The notes: generated from the sequence alone by a model not told the origin. DNA of 64,000 nt from SIG455 sp045646385 (GCA_045646385.1 JAZRKQ010000007.1:1-64000), one strand, 5' to 3'; shown: positions 26,685-36,769, counted from the stretch's first letter. Numbers and translations are program-made.

Positions 26685-26730
26685 AGGATTTCAAAATAAA
26701 AAAATTATATTTATATAAAGGATTGATTTT

Positions 26731-28083
26731 ATGACAGACTACAAAAAACAGCAAGAAATTGAGCATCTGTACAGTACCGTTTTGGAAACATACAGCATCC
26801 CTGCTGAAAATTACAGCAAGTTTGAAGTTAAAAGAGGTCTGCGTAATTTAGACGGCTCCGGTGTTCTTGCAGGGCTTACAAAGGTAAGCGAAGTTCACGG
26901 TTACATAGTTTCGCAGGACGAAAAACACCCCGTTGACGGAACTCTGGCATATCGCGGTTACGATATTGGCGACCTTGTACAAAACTGCAGGATTAACGGC
27001 AGATACGGTTTTGAACATATTTGCTTCCTTTTGCTTGAGGGTAGATTACCTTCGTCTGATGAAGAGTTTTCACAGTTTCTTCAGTTTTTAAAAGAAAGCA
27101 GCCAACTCCCCGAATCTTTCACTGAAGATATGATTTTAAAACAGCCCAGCCGCGACATTATGAACAAACTGGCTCGTTCTGTTCTTACACTCTACTCTTA
27201 CGATGACAACCCCGACAGTTGCGATATTAAAAACATTCTGCGCCAGTCTGTACAGTTGATTGCGCAGATGCCTATACTCGGCGCATACGCATACCGCGCA
27301 AAACGCCACTATTTTGACGACTCAAGTCTTATTCTGCATCAGCCGAAAAAAGAGTTCTCTATTGCTGAAAACCTGCTGCGTATGCTGCGCTCTAACAAAA
27401 CATTTGACCCGGCCGAGGCAGAGATACTCGACCTTGCGCTTATGCTGCACGCAGAACACGGCGGCGGCAACAACTCTACATTTACTTGCCGTGTGCTTTC
27501 ATCTTCCGGCACAGATACCTACGGCGCAATTGCTGCGGCTATCAGTTCTTTGAAAGGACCACGTCACGGTGGCGCAAATGCTAAAGTAGTAAAAATGTTT
27601 GAACACATCAAAGCAAACATAAACGACTGGACAGATGAACAGGAAGTTTATGAGTATCTTACAAAAATCGTACGCAAAGAAGCGTTCGACAACTCCGGTC
27701 TTATCTACGGTATGGGGCACGCAGTATACACAAACTCAGACCCCCGTGCAGTTATTTTAAAAGAAAAAGCAAGGGCGCTTGCTGAAAAAACAGGCAATAT
27801 TGAAGAATTTAACCTGTACGAAATGGTTGAGCGCCTCGGTAAAGAAGTGCTGAAAACAGAAAAAGACTCCACCAAGGTTGTTTGTGCAAATGTGGATTTC
27901 TACTCCGGTTTTGTTTACAAAATGTTAAATATACCACCCGAAATGTTTACACCTATATTTGCTATCGCTCGTGTTTCAGGTTGGTGTGCACACAGAATTG
28001 AGGAGGTTATCTCCGGCGGTAGAATTATCCGTCCCGCTTACAAGGCAATATGCAGAAACGGCTCTAAAAAAGTTAATGGATAA
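26731..28083 (+). CDS. gltA: Citrate synthase
   Basis: A 450-residue enzyme condensing oxaloacetate and acetyl-CoA. Catalytic histidines are in MLHAEHGGGNNSTF (near residue 237) and GMGHAVY (near 328); the catalytic Asp region is VDFYSGFVY near 389. GPRHGGANAKVVKMF is the family motif. An extra N-terminal helix region of about 50 residues is present, as in longer clostridial forms. AAAGGA precedes the ATG. With acn (62.1 kb) and icd (56.8 kb) it completes the oxidative TCA branch to 2-oxoglutarate. A 2-methylcitrate synthase activity cannot be excluded. Confidence 0.93.
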   Translation: MTDYKKQQEIEHLYSTVLETYSIPAENYSKFEVKRGLRNLDGSGVLAGLTKVSEVHGYIVSQDEKHPVDGTLAYRGYDIGDLVQNCRINGRYGFEHICFLLLEGRLPSSDEEFSQFLQFLKESSQLPESFTEDMILKQPSRDIMNKLARSVLTLYSYDDNPDSCDIKNILRQSVQLIAQMPILGAYAYRAKRHYFDDSSLILHQPKKEFSIAENLLRMLRSNKTFDPAEAEILDLALMLHAEHGGGNNSTFTCRVLSSSGTDTYGAIAAAISSLKGPRHGGANAKVVKMFEHIKANINDWTDEQEVYEYLTKIVRKEAFDNSGLIYGMGHAVYTNSDPRAVILKEKARALAEKTGNIEEFNLYEMVERLGKEVLKTEKDSTKVVCANVDFYSGFVYKMLNIPPEMFTPIFAIARVSGWCAHRIEEVISGGRIIRPAYKAICRNGSKKVNG

Positions 28084-28086
28084 TTA

Positions 28087-28116
28087 AAAAAGATGCGAAT
28101 TATCGCATCTTTTTTA
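28087..28116. terminator. Bidirectional terminator, gltA / YczE-like gene
   Basis: AAAAAAGATGCGA and TCGCATCTTTTTT pair around ATTA; A/T runs flank both sides. It overlaps the final codon of the convergent membrane-protein gene. Confidence 0.85.
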
Positions 28117-28803
28117 TTTGAGGATTTTTTTAATTGGTGCAACTATCTTAATAAAAAATTTAACCGCAACGCCCGTAATTGCCGCTACTATCAGCGTGCC
28201 CTCGCGTATGCCATAAACAGCACCTCCGAACAAAACCATCGACACAATTGCCGAAAATGCAACGTAGCATACGTCAAACACAATTTTGACAGTACCAAAA
28301 CTGATATTATATTGCTCCGATAAAATCTGTACAACTGATTCTCCCGCGTTCATTATAACGCTTGCAGTAACGGCAAGTGTTATACCAAAAGCCAGCACTA
28401 CAGAGCCGGTTACTACCATAACAACCTGCATTATGTATGTATTTACCGGAATAGGGTTTACAATAATTACTCCCAAATCAGTAAAGTATCCGAAAACTGC
28501 CGCAAGCGGAATTTGCAGAAGTTGTATAGGCTTAAATTTTCTGCGAAGAATTGCCTTTTGCAGCAGAACAAGCATAAAATTTGTAACTACCAGCCATACC
28601 CCTATAGAAATAGCCGAAAAACGTATATTCAGTACATTGGCAAGCGACGATATCGGCGAAACTCCCAATCCGCCCTTTTTGGTAAATGCCACACCAAGTC
28701 CCGAAAAAAACAGGCTTATTATAAAAAGTATGTACCGCTTTACAAGTTCTGTTTTTGTCATAAGCGGTTTTTTAACGGATTTTGCCGTGTTTACTATTCT
28801 CAT
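28114..28803 (-). CDS. YczE/YyaS-type integral membrane protein
   Basis: A 229-residue protein with five predicted membrane segments. It has the family-like early motif FSGLGVAFTKKGGLGVSPIS, polar and small residues within otherwise hydrophobic helices, and a later AGESVVQILS. Related proteins are multi-span membrane proteins of unknown role. No clear ribosome binding site marks the start; an ATG at codon 15 is an alternative. It appears to be a single gene. Confidence 0.75.
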   Translation of the reverse strand: MRIVNTAKSVKKPLMTKTELVKRYILFIISLFFSGLGVAFTKKGGLGVSPISSLANVLNIRFSAISIGVWLVVTNFMLVLLQKAILRRKFKPIQLLQIPLAAVFGYFTDLGVIIVNPIPVNTYIMQVVMVVTGSVVLAFGITLAVTASVIMNAGESVVQILSEQYNISFGTVKIVFDVCYVAFSAIVSMVLFGGAVYGIREGTLIVAAITGVAVKFFIKIVAPIKKILK

Positions 28804-28908
28804 GCGTATTTTTGCAACACAAAATATATGGCTTTTGTTTTAAATTAACTCAAATCAGTTAATCGGTCTGATTTATAATTCTGTTTACAGACACTAAAAA
28901 ATTAAAAG

Positions 28909-29613
28909 TCACATTTTGTTGTGTTTTTCTCCTTTTATATAAATTTCTGTGATTTCTCCTAAAGGCAAATCGTCGGGAAGTTCAAATTCGCCGAATTTAA
29001 TGCGTTTTAAATATGTTACGTTTTTCCCCACTGCTTTGAACATAAGTTTAACCTGATGGAACTTACCCTCACATATACGCACGTGCGCAGACGGTTTTTC
29101 TCCGTCAAGTATAGTTAGTTCCGCTTCTTTGCAGGTATATCCACCCTCAATCGTAATTCCGTTTGCAAAGGAAAGCACATCGTCCTCTGTTGCAGGGGTA
29201 TCAAGTTCGGCATAGTACGTTTTGTAAACGTGTTTTTTAGGTGATAGCACATTATGTGCATACGCGCCGTCGTTAGTAAGTATAAGCAATCCCTCTGTGT
29301 CGATATCTAGTCTGCCTACGGGGAACAGGTCATAATGCCTGTACTCATCGGGCACAAGGTCTATAACTGTAGGGTATTTAAAATCCTCCGTAGCGCTTAC
29401 ATACCCTGCTGGTTTATTGAGCATAAGGTATACAAACTTTTTGTACTCTATCTCCATGCCGTTTACGCAAATTTTGTCAATATTTTCATTTATATGCATA
29501 TCGCTTTTTTTTACAGGTGCCCCATTTACTGTTACCGCACCGGATTTTACCAGATTTTTTATATCTTTTCTGCTGCCGACACCGCTGTTGGCAAGCATTT
29601 TGTCAAGTCGCAT
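28909..29613 (-). CDS. RsuA/RluB-family pseudouridine synthase
   Basis: A 234-residue enzyme with an N-terminal S4 domain (MRLDKMLANSGVGSRKDIKN). The catalytic domain contains VGRLDIDTEGLLILTNDG, whose Asp is the nucleophile, and LSPKKHVYKTYYAEL. The length fits RsuA-type 16S enzymes (U516 in E. coli), but RluB/RluE relatives act on 23S, so the target is undecided. The ribosome binding site (GGCGGTG) is weak. Confidence 0.92.
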   Translation of the reverse strand: MRLDKMLANSGVGSRKDIKNLVKSGAVTVNGAPVKKSDMHINENIDKICVNGMEIEYKKFVYLMLNKPAGYVSATEDFKYPTVIDLVPDEYRHYDLFPVGRLDIDTEGLLILTNDGAYAHNVLSPKKHVYKTYYAELDTPATEDDVLSFANGITIEGGYTCKEAELTILDGEKPSAHVRICEGKFHQVKLMFKAVGKNVTYLKRIKFGEFELPDDLPLGEITEIYIKGEKHNKM

Positions 29614-29671
29614 ATTTTCACCGCCTTCCGTATATTATACAATAAAGGAAATTATTTTTCAATATGTTGCC

Positions 29672-29700
29672 TTGACAAAACTCAATATTATATGTATAAT
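29672..29700 (+). promoter_or_regulatory. tmRNA promoter
   Basis: Perfect TTGACA (29672-29677), 17-base spacer, perfect TATAAT (29695-29700), about 35 bases before the mature 5' end. Confidence 0.88.
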
Positions 29701-29740
29701 TCTATTTGCACTTGATAATAATCAAAGTTGTAAATATCTC

Positions 29741-30088
29741 GGGGGCGTAATGGTTTCGACGGGGTATCTGAAACTTTGGGTGCGGGCAGCGGCGGGGTCC
29801 GCTTTAAAAACTCCAAAACTTAAATATAAAAGCTAACAATAATTTAGCATACGCTGCCTAATTTAAAGGCGGCCGTCCACCCTTTGAGTACCGCGGCTTA
29901 GGCTTGGGCGTCAGATAGCGGTGAACGTGAACGGATTTCTTGGTCCCGGAAGCCGTCACGGAGCAGGGACAACCCGATACGGCACGTTTTGTCTGTGTTG
30001 AGCCGTGTCGGGCATATAACACAGACTACGCCCGTAGTACCCGATGTGGATGGTGTTTCGGACGGGAGTTCGACTCTCCCCGCCTCCA
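29741..30088 (+). ncRNA. ssrA: Transfer-messenger RNA (tmRNA)
   Basis: The 5' end GGGGGCGTAATGGTTTCGACGG and 3' end with a T-arm (GGAGTTCGACTCTCC) and acceptor CGCCTCC are the tmRNA signature. The 5' and 3' ends form a 7-bp acceptor stem (one G-U) with discriminator A at 30088; the CCA is not encoded. The tag frame starts at a GCT resume codon at 29832 and ends at TAA 29859-29861, giving ANNNLAYAA. tmRNA rescues stalled ribosomes with SmpB and marks the product for proteolysis. Length 348 nt, normal. A strong terminator follows. Confidence 0.97.
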
Positions 30089-30089
30089 T

Positions 30090-30120
30090 AAAAAGACTGT
30101 CATAAAGACAGTCTTTTTTT
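30090..30120 (+). terminator. tmRNA terminator
   Basis: AAAAGACTGTC and GACAGTCTTTTTTT pair around ATAAA immediately after the tmRNA 3' end. Confidence 0.9.
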
Positions 30121-30192
30121 GTTCATTGAAACGAATATTTTTTTGTGCCCATAAATATAATTATACAAACACGGACAAGGGGTTGATTAATT

Positions 30193-30456
30193 TTGATTAG
30201 TTTTTCTTCTGCTATAGGTTACATACTGGGTCTGCTTATACTGTTTGTAGTAACTAAAATATTTTTTAAGCCGATTCGATTTACGGTTAAACTGATAGCA
30301 AACAGTATAATAGGAGCATTTTTACTTTATCTTTTAAATTTACTTCGCCCGTTTTTGGGTATTTATATAGGAATAAACCCCATCACAGCATTGGTGACGG
30401 GGTTATTGGGTGTTCCGGGGATTTGTCTGCTTTTGATTTTGCAGATAATATTCTGA
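30193..30456 (+). CDS. bofA: BofA-family protein (pro-sigma-K processing inhibitor)
   Basis: An 87-residue membrane protein with two to three hydrophobic segments and the BofA pattern NSIIGAFLLYLLNL followed by GINPITALVTGLLGVPGICLL. In Bacillus BofA holds the SpoIVFB protease inactive during sporulation. Its presence implies a sporulating ancestry. The start is TTG 30193 with AAGGGG 10 bases upstream. Confidence 0.85.
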   Translation: MISFSSAIGYILGLLILFVVTKIFFKPIRFTVKLIANSIIGAFLLYLLNLLRPFLGIYIGINPITALVTGLLGVPGICLLLILQIIF

Positions 30457-30473
30457 TAATTAAAACAAAATTC

Positions 30474-30562
30474 AAAAAAGCGAGTAGATTGTGCAATTTT
30501 TCACACGCGGTGTACTTATGTGTACATAAGTGTGTAAAATCGTGCGAGATGCGACGCTTTTT
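30474..30562. terminator. Long structured bidirectional terminator region
   Basis: AAAAAAGCG at 30474-30482 pairs with CGCTTTTTT at about 30553-30561. Inside are imperfect arms (GTGCAATTTTTCACAC / GTGTGTAAAATCGTGC) and an apical ACTTATG/CATAAGT hairpin. It lies between convergent bofA and serS. Confidence 0.65.
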
Positions 30563-30568
30563 TAATTT

Positions 30569-31837
30569 TTATTCCGGTTTAATTACGTCTACGCCCATAT
30601 AAGGTCTTAAAACCTCAGGTATAGTTACGCTGCCGTCGGCATTCTGATTGTTTTCCAGAATTGCTGCAACAGTTCTGCCGATTGCCACGCCGGAGCCGTT
30701 GATGGTGTGTACAAACTGTGCTTTATCTGTAGGCGAGTTTTTATATTTAATGTTAGCACGTCTTGCCTGGAAATCTTCAAAGTTAGAACATGAGGAAATT
30801 TCAACATATCTGTTATAACTGGGCATCCATACCTCAATATCATACTTTTTAGCAGCAGTAAAGCCGAGGTCACCTACACAGATACGTACCACTCTGTAGG
30901 GTAAACCAAGCATCTGCAGAACTCTTTCTGCATCTGCAGTAAGTTTGTCGAGTTCTTCGTAAGATGTTTCGGGAGTGGTGAATTTAACAAGTTCTACTTT
31001 ATTGAACTGGTGCTGACGGATAAGACCGCGTGTGTCTTTACCTGCAGAGCCTGCTTCTGCTCTGAAGCACGCAGAATATGCGGCATATTTCAAAGGCAAC
31101 TGGTCTGCAGAGAGAATTTCGTCACGGTGCATATTTGTAACGGGCACCTCTGCAGTGGGAATAAGGAAATAATCGTTGTTTGTTTTGAATGCATCTTCTT
31201 CAAACTTAGGCAACTGGCCTGTACCTATCATAGAACGGCGGTGTACCATATATGGCGGGAAAATCTCTGTATAGCCGTTATCTGTGTGTGTATTTAAGTA
31301 AAAGTTTATAACGCTTCTTTCAAGTCTTGACCCTAACCCTTTATAGAAAGTAAAGCGTGTACCTGTAACCTTTGCTGCGGTTGCAGCATCTAAAATACCA
31401 AGGTCTGCACCTACATCCCAGTGTGCTTTAGGTTCAAAATCGAACTTTGTAGGCTCACCCCAACGACGGATTTCAATATTATCCTCGTCTGTATCGCCAT
31501 CGGGAACATCAGCGTTTGGAATGTTGGGGATAGAAAGCATTTTAATATTAAGTTCTTCATCTAAAATACGGATTTGCTCGTCAAATTCCTTGATTTTTTC
31601 TGAAAGTTCTTTCATTTCTTTGAAAATAGCGGTGGTGTCCTCACCTGCTTTTTTCATTGCGGGAATCTGCTTGCTTACTTCGTTCTGACGGCTTTTTAAC
31701 TGTTCTGCCTCGAAAAGAACTTCTCTGCGTTTTGCATCAACTGCTAAAACAGCGTCAATGTCGATATCTTCTTTTCTTCTGGCAAGAGCCGCTTTTACAT
31801 TTTCTGTGTCTTCACGTAATCTTTTGATGTCTAACAT
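30569..31837 (-). CDS. serS: Serine--tRNA ligase
   Basis: A 422-residue class II synthetase. The N-terminal long coiled-coil arm (about 25-105) contacts the long variable arm of tRNA-Ser. The catalytic core has [12 protein letters not shown], motif 2 [21 protein letters not shown] and motif 3 [17 protein letters not shown]. Motif lengths match SerRS. It is last in a parA-parB-coiled-coil-serS run. The 24-base gap to the preceding gene has no room for a T-box. Confidence 0.97.
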   Translation of the reverse strand: MLDIKRLREDTENVKAALARRKEDIDIDAVLAVDAKRREVLFEAEQLKSRQNEVSKQIPAMKKAGEDTTAIFKEMKELSEKIKEFDEQIRILDEELNIKMLSIPNIPNADVPDGDTDEDNIEIRRWGEPTKFDFEPKAHWDVGADLGILDAATAAKVTGTRFTFYKGLGSRLERSVINFYLNTHTDNGYTEIFPPYMVHRRSMIGTGQLPKFEEDAFKTNNDYFLIPTAEVPVTNMHRDEILSADQLPLKYAAYSACFRAEAGSAGKDTRGLIRQHQFNKVELVKFTTPETSYEELDKLTADAERVLQMLGLPYRVVRICVGDLGFTAAKKYDIEVWMPSYNRYVEISSCSNFEDFQARRANIKYKNSPTDKAQFVHTINGSGVAIGRTVAAILENNQNADGSVTIPEVLRPYMGVDVIKPE

Positions 31838-31861
31838 TTTTTATATCTCCTTTTCCACAAA

Positions 31862-32269
31862 TTATTTCATTATTTTATTATATATACCAAGTTGCTGGTC
31901 GGTTAAAGTTTCTGCATTTATCTCAGCCAGCATGTTTTTTGCAGTACGGCGGTTGCCCGACTCGTACTGATAAAGGGCTTCAATTAAAGCAATGTTTAAA
32001 TCGTTATTTTTGCTGATTTCCTCAAATTTTGCCTGAGATTCTTTCAAAGCCTCATTTTCCTCTTTAAGTTCGGCATTTTCTTGCTTCAGCAAAAGGTTAG
32101 TCTGCGACAGTTCTGCAGCGCTTTTTTGCAGCCCAACTTTTGCAGTTTCGTGAGTTGCAAGTTCTTTTTCATAATTCTGCTGAGTCATTCCGGCAAATAA
32201 TATAAGTATTAATGCAACCGAAAAAAGAATTATGGTATACATCCATAAAAATTTTGTTTTAGACTTCAT
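31862..32269 (-). CDS. Single-span membrane protein with cytoplasmic or external coiled coil
   Basis: A 135-residue protein with one membrane helix (about residues 9-28). A strong Leu/Glu/Lys coiled coil follows (about 35-90, e.g. LLLKQENAELKEENEALKES), then a short helical tail. The family is not recognised. The shape recalls FtsL/DivIC-like or septation accessory proteins, but that is only resemblance. ATG 32269 is favoured: AAGGAAG lies 8 bases upstream, and an in-frame GTG at 32278 is too close. It sits between parB and serS, with a parS site just upstream. Confidence 0.7.
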   Translation of the reverse strand: MKSKTKFLWMYTIILFSVALILILFAGMTQQNYEKELATHETAKVGLQKSAAELSQTNLLLKQENAELKEENEALKESQAKFEEISKNNDLNIALIEALYQYESGNRRTAKNMLAEINAETLTDQQLGIYNKIMK

Positions 32270-32293
32270 TTGCCACACTTCCTTTAAATTTTA

Positions 32294-32309
32294 TGTTCTA
32301 CGTGGAACA
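32294..32309. promoter_or_regulatory. parS site 1
   Basis: TGTTCTACGTGGAACA, a near-perfect 16-bp palindrome matching the ParB-binding consensus TGTTnCACGTGnAACA with few changes. It lies between parB and the coiled-coil gene. Confidence 0.85.
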
Positions 32310-32445
32310 AACCCAACGCAAAAACTGATGTTCACCAAAATTTGTGCCAATATTAAATTGTAATGAATTTTTAATTTTCGATGTAAAATCATAAGGCGTT
32401 ATTTAAAATCATACTTTAAAACGTAATTTTAAAGGTCGTTTTTTC

Positions 32446-33294
32446 TTAGATTTTCATCAAATTAACAATTCTTTCCAAGTCTTCCGTGCCATAATATTCT
32501 ATTTCTATTTTACCTTTGTTTTTATTGCCGACAATTTTAACTTTTGTTCCAAGACCTTTTGTAACCTTATCTTCGTATGCTTTTAAAGCAAGTTTCATAT
32601 TAAGGTCAACCTTTTTGGGTTTAGACTCTTTTTTATCGGGCGTTTTAATCGCCTGCTCAAGTTCACGAACACTCATGCCTTCCTGAACAACTTTTGACGC
32701 TAATTCAATCTGCTTTTTCTCGTCCTCGCACGAAAGCAGAACTTTTGCATGACCAAAAGAAAGTTGAGAGGTTTCCAAAAGTGTAATTACCTCTTTTGGC
32801 AGATTTAAAATTCTTAATGAGTTCGCAACGGACGAACGGCTTTTACCGAGTTTTTTTGAAATCTGTTCCTGAGTCATTTCAAACTCATCCATTAAGCGTT
32901 TATATCCTTTTGCTTCTTCAACGGGATTTAAGTCCTGGCGTTGAAGGTTCTCTATCATAGATATTTCATAAAGAGAGCCCTTGTCCATATCACGAACAAT
33001 TGCAGGTATGGTTTTTGCCTCGGCAATCTTTGATGCGCGCCATCTGCGCTCTCCTGCAACTATCTGATAAAACCCTGTTTCCAGACGTTTGACAATAATA
33101 GGTGTTATAACACCGTGTTCTTTTATAGAACTTGCAAGTTCTGCAAGTTTAACTTCATCAAAATCACGTCTTGGCTGAGTTCTGTCCGGCTCAACTTCCG
33201 ATATTTTAAGTTCAACAACTGTTTCACCTGAAGTGGTTGTGTCTATTCCCGTAAACAAAGCCTCAAGCCCTTTTCCAAGTCCTTTTTTAGCCAT
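32446..33294 (-). CDS. parB: Chromosome-partitioning protein ParB (Spo0J)
   Basis: A 282-residue CTP-dependent DNA clamp that loads at parS and organises the origin. The N-terminal CTP domain has VAGERRWRASKIA (near 78) and MIENLQRQDLNPVEEA. A central helix-turn-helix region is KKLGKSRSSVANSLRILNLP, and a C-terminal dimerisation domain follows. The start segment MAKKGLGKGLEALF is typical. It follows parA by 25 bases, and two parS sites flank the pair. Confidence 0.97.
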   Translation of the reverse strand: MAKKGLGKGLEALFTGIDTTTSGETVVELKISEVEPDRTQPRRDFDEVKLAELASSIKEHGVITPIIVKRLETGFYQIVAGERRWRASKIAEAKTIPAIVRDMDKGSLYEISMIENLQRQDLNPVEEAKGYKRLMDEFEMTQEQISKKLGKSRSSVANSLRILNLPKEVITLLETSQLSFGHAKVLLSCEDEKKQIELASKVVQEGMSVRELEQAIKTPDKKESKPKKVDLNMKLALKAYEDKVTKGLGTKVKIVGNKNKGKIEIEYYGTEDLERIVNLMKI

Positions 33295-33318
33295 AGTTAT
33301 CTCCTTTTATGTAGTTTT

Positions 33319-34080
33319 TCAGTTCGCTGCAATAACTTCAGATGCCAAATCCATATAACTTTCAGCACCTTTTGAATGCTTGTCGTAAATATTTATAGGT
33401 TCGCCAAAACTGGGTGCCTCGCTTATACGCACATTCCTAGGTATAACTGTTCCGTAAACTTTGTGCGGATAATACTTTTTAACTTCGTCCGCCACCTGAA
33501 TAGAAAGGTTGGTGCGTGTATCAAACATCGTTAAAAGCACGCCTTCAATATCAATAGCAGGATTGAGCGACCGTTTAACCGTGCGGATAGTGTTCATTAA
33601 CTGGCTCAGCCCCTCAAGCGCGTAATACTCGCATTGAATGGGAATCATAACAGTATCTGCACACACAAACGAGTTGAGTGTTATAAGTCCGAGTGACGGA
33701 GGACAGTCTATAATTATAAAGTCGTAGTCGTTTTTAATTTCTGCAACGGCTCGTTTCATAAGCAGTTCTCTGTCTTCCATTGAAACAAGTTCAATTTCCG
33801 CACCGGCAAGTTCTATATTAGACGGGCAGAGGTCAAGATTTTCAAACTCTGTATGCACAACCGCTTCTTTAAGCGACACATCGCCGATTAAAACATTATA
33901 TATTGAGTATTCTGCCTGAGATTTGTCCACCCCAAGTCCGCTGGAGGCATTACCCTGAGGGTCAGTATCAAGCAAAAGCACTTTTTTGCCTTTAGCACCT
34001 AAGCATGCACTCAAATTTACCGCCGTAGTTGTTTTGCCAACGCCGCCTTTTTGATTTGCTACGGCAATACATTTACCCAT
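33319..34080 (-). CDS. parA: Chromosome-partitioning ATPase ParA (Soj)
   Basis: A 253-residue deviant-Walker ATPase. The P-loop KGGVGKTTTAVNLSACLG near residue 11 has the characteristic Lys; DTDPQGNASSGLG near 40 and IIDCPPSLGLITLNS near 120 follow. With ParB it segregates the origin and, in Bacillus, modulates DnaA. ATG 34080 is chosen: AAAGGA lies 11 bases upstream, while an in-frame GTG at 34089 would be too close. Confidence 0.96.
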   Translation of the reverse strand: MGKCIAVANQKGGVGKTTTAVNLSACLGAKGKKVLLLDTDPQGNASSGLGVDKSQAEYSIYNVLIGDVSLKEAVVHTEFENLDLCPSNIELAGAEIELVSMEDRELLMKRAVAEIKNDYDFIIIDCPPSLGLITLNSFVCADTVMIPIQCEYYALEGLSQLMNTIRTVKRSLNPAIDIEGVLLTMFDTRTNLSIQVADEVKKYYPHKVYGTVIPRNVRISEAPSFGEPINIYDKHSKGAESYMDLASEVIAAN

Positions 34081-34147
34081 TGCAGACACCGTCCTTTCGT
34101 GTTATTATCCTTTTTGATGTGATATTACATCGCTCTACAATTATATC

Positions 34148-34200
34148 AAATTAATATCCGGACACACCTAAAAGTCGCAAGTATGGAAGGATATTAATTT
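34148..34200 (-). repeat. Variable-stem/conserved-loop hairpin, copy C (diverged)
   Basis: Arms 34148-34159 and 34189-34200 are a perfect 12-bp inverted repeat (AAATTAATATCC). On the minus strand an inner ATAC/GTGT pairing closes the loop TTGCGACTTTTAG, a diverged 13-nt version of the family loop in reverse orientation to copy D. The arms closely resemble those of copy B. Confidence 0.65.
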
Positions 34201-34217
34201 AATGAGGAAACTCTTTC

Positions 34218-34272
34218 AAAAACAATATCCTACTGCGCTTAGAATATTTAGGCGCATACGGATATTGTTTTT
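34218..34272 (+). repeat. Variable-stem/conserved-loop hairpin, copy D
   Basis: Arms 34218-34230 and 34260-34272 (AAAAACAATATCC, 13 bp). The inner stem GCGC/GCGC closes a 13-nt loop TTAGAATATTTAG at 34239-34251. It lies between parA and parS site 2 and is followed by a short T-run. Confidence 0.78.
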
Positions 34273-34300
34273 TTATTTCTACTATAGTATAACACAAAAA

Positions 34301-34316
34301 TGTTCCATGTGGAACA
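34301..34316. promoter_or_regulatory. parS site 2
   Basis: TGTTCCATGTGGAACA, a 16-bp palindrome with one central change from TGTTCCACGTGGAACA. It lies upstream of parA, about 11-12 kb from oriC. Confidence 0.87.
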
Positions 34317-34342
34317 TTTTTTATGAAAATAATTAAAATTTA

Positions 34343-35260
34343 TTAAAATAGTATAAAACCCATCAAAGGAATTGTTATAACAGACAGCACCGTTGTAAGA
34401 AGAACTGCCCTTGCAGGGTCAGTAGTGTCTTTTCCGTATGCAGCAGAGGTAACTATAATATTTGCCGCCACGGGCATCATAGTAATGATGGCACTTACTC
34501 TGCAGATGTCTATATTAATATTGAGCGCAACCAACGCATAAAAAACTACAATCGGCAGAACAACAAGTCTTAAAAGTGCCAATACATAGAATCGTATGCT
34601 TGTAAAAGCATTCTTTAAAGGCTCTGCCGAAAGAGACAAACCAACAACAACCATCGCAAGCGGTGTTGTCATAGAGCCAAGCATATCTATAGTTCCGTCT
34701 ATTGCCGTCGGGAAACGCAATCCCGTTAAAAACAGTATAAATCCAATAACCGCTGCAATCAAAGGTGCGTTTAATATATATGTGGCTTTAAACTTTCGCT
34801 CGCCCTCGCTATTTATAAGGGCAACTCCCCATGACTGTACCATAACGAACAACGGCAGAGTAAACATAGTTGCGTACATTACTCCCTCTGCACCCATAAA
34901 AGCCCTCGCCACAGGATACCCCATAAATGAAAAGTTTGAAAACATTAAAGAATATACTATTGCGTTCTTAGAAGCATTCTTAACTTTTAAAACCTTTGCA
35001 GTTCCAAGACCAAACGCCCACGAAAACACAGTTACAACAACAGAAATAACTATAAGCAACACGCTTTTTATAAGAATTTGTCTGTCAAAGTCGAACTGAA
35101 GTGCAGATATTATAGCACAAGGCAATGTTACATTAAATATAAAAGAGGAAAGATTTTTAGTAAATTCTTCTTTTACTACTCCGAGTTTAATTATTATATA
35201 GCCGATGACAACAGGGAAAAACAGCATCAGCACCTGATTTACCACTATAGATGTATTCAT
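34343..35260 (-). CDS. AEC (auxin efflux carrier) family transporter
   Basis: A 305-residue membrane protein with about ten hydrophobic segments in two halves. It has the family-typical early FFPVVIGYIIIKLGVV, a conserved FNVTLPCAIISAL, and a later SLSAEPLKNAF loop. Bacterial AEC proteins often carry malate or other organic acids; the substrate is not determined here. ATG 35260 has AAAGGAG 6 bases upstream, so an ATG at 35284 that covers that site is rejected. Confidence 0.85.
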   Translation of the reverse strand: MNTSIVVNQVLMLFFPVVIGYIIIKLGVVKEEFTKNLSSFIFNVTLPCAIISALQFDFDRQILIKSVLLIVISVVVTVFSWAFGLGTAKVLKVKNASKNAIVYSLMFSNFSFMGYPVARAFMGAEGVMYATMFTLPLFVMVQSWGVALINSEGERKFKATYILNAPLIAAVIGFILFLTGLRFPTAIDGTIDMLGSMTTPLAMVVVGLSLSAEPLKNAFTSIRFYVLALLRLVVLPIVVFYALVALNINIDICRVSAIITMMPVAANIIVTSAAYGKDTTDPARAVLLTTVLSVITIPLMGFILF

Positions 35261-35403
35261 AATTTCTCCTTTCAATTTAAGCAAATGCTTATACGCATAA
35301 ATATATGGTAATCCAATTAAGATAATTTGTCAATAATAATATTAGGAAAATTTATGTATATATTCTGCCCTAAATTGCAACAATATACCTATAAAAGCAA
35401 TGA

Positions 35404-36684
<1,281 letters not shown>

Positions 36685-36695
36685 AATAATAACGG

Positions 36696-36762
36696 GTAGG
36701 GGCGGATGTGGGCATCTGCCCGAAAAAAACGGGACGATGAAGGCATCGTCCCCTACTTTTTT
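36696..36762. repeat. GTAGGGG-bounded double hairpin, probable bidirectional terminator
   Basis: GTAGGGG and CCCCTAC enclose two smaller hairpins: GGGCGGATG/CATCTGCCC (one G-U) and GGGACGATG/CATCGTCCC. A run of T follows. It lies between convergent eno and purC. Confidence 0.65.
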
Positions 36763-36769
36763 ATTTAAT

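Noticed and set aside
29417..29836. Plus-strand frame entering tmRNA
   Set aside because: Antisense to the RsuA-type gene and runs into the tmRNA body; no independent support.
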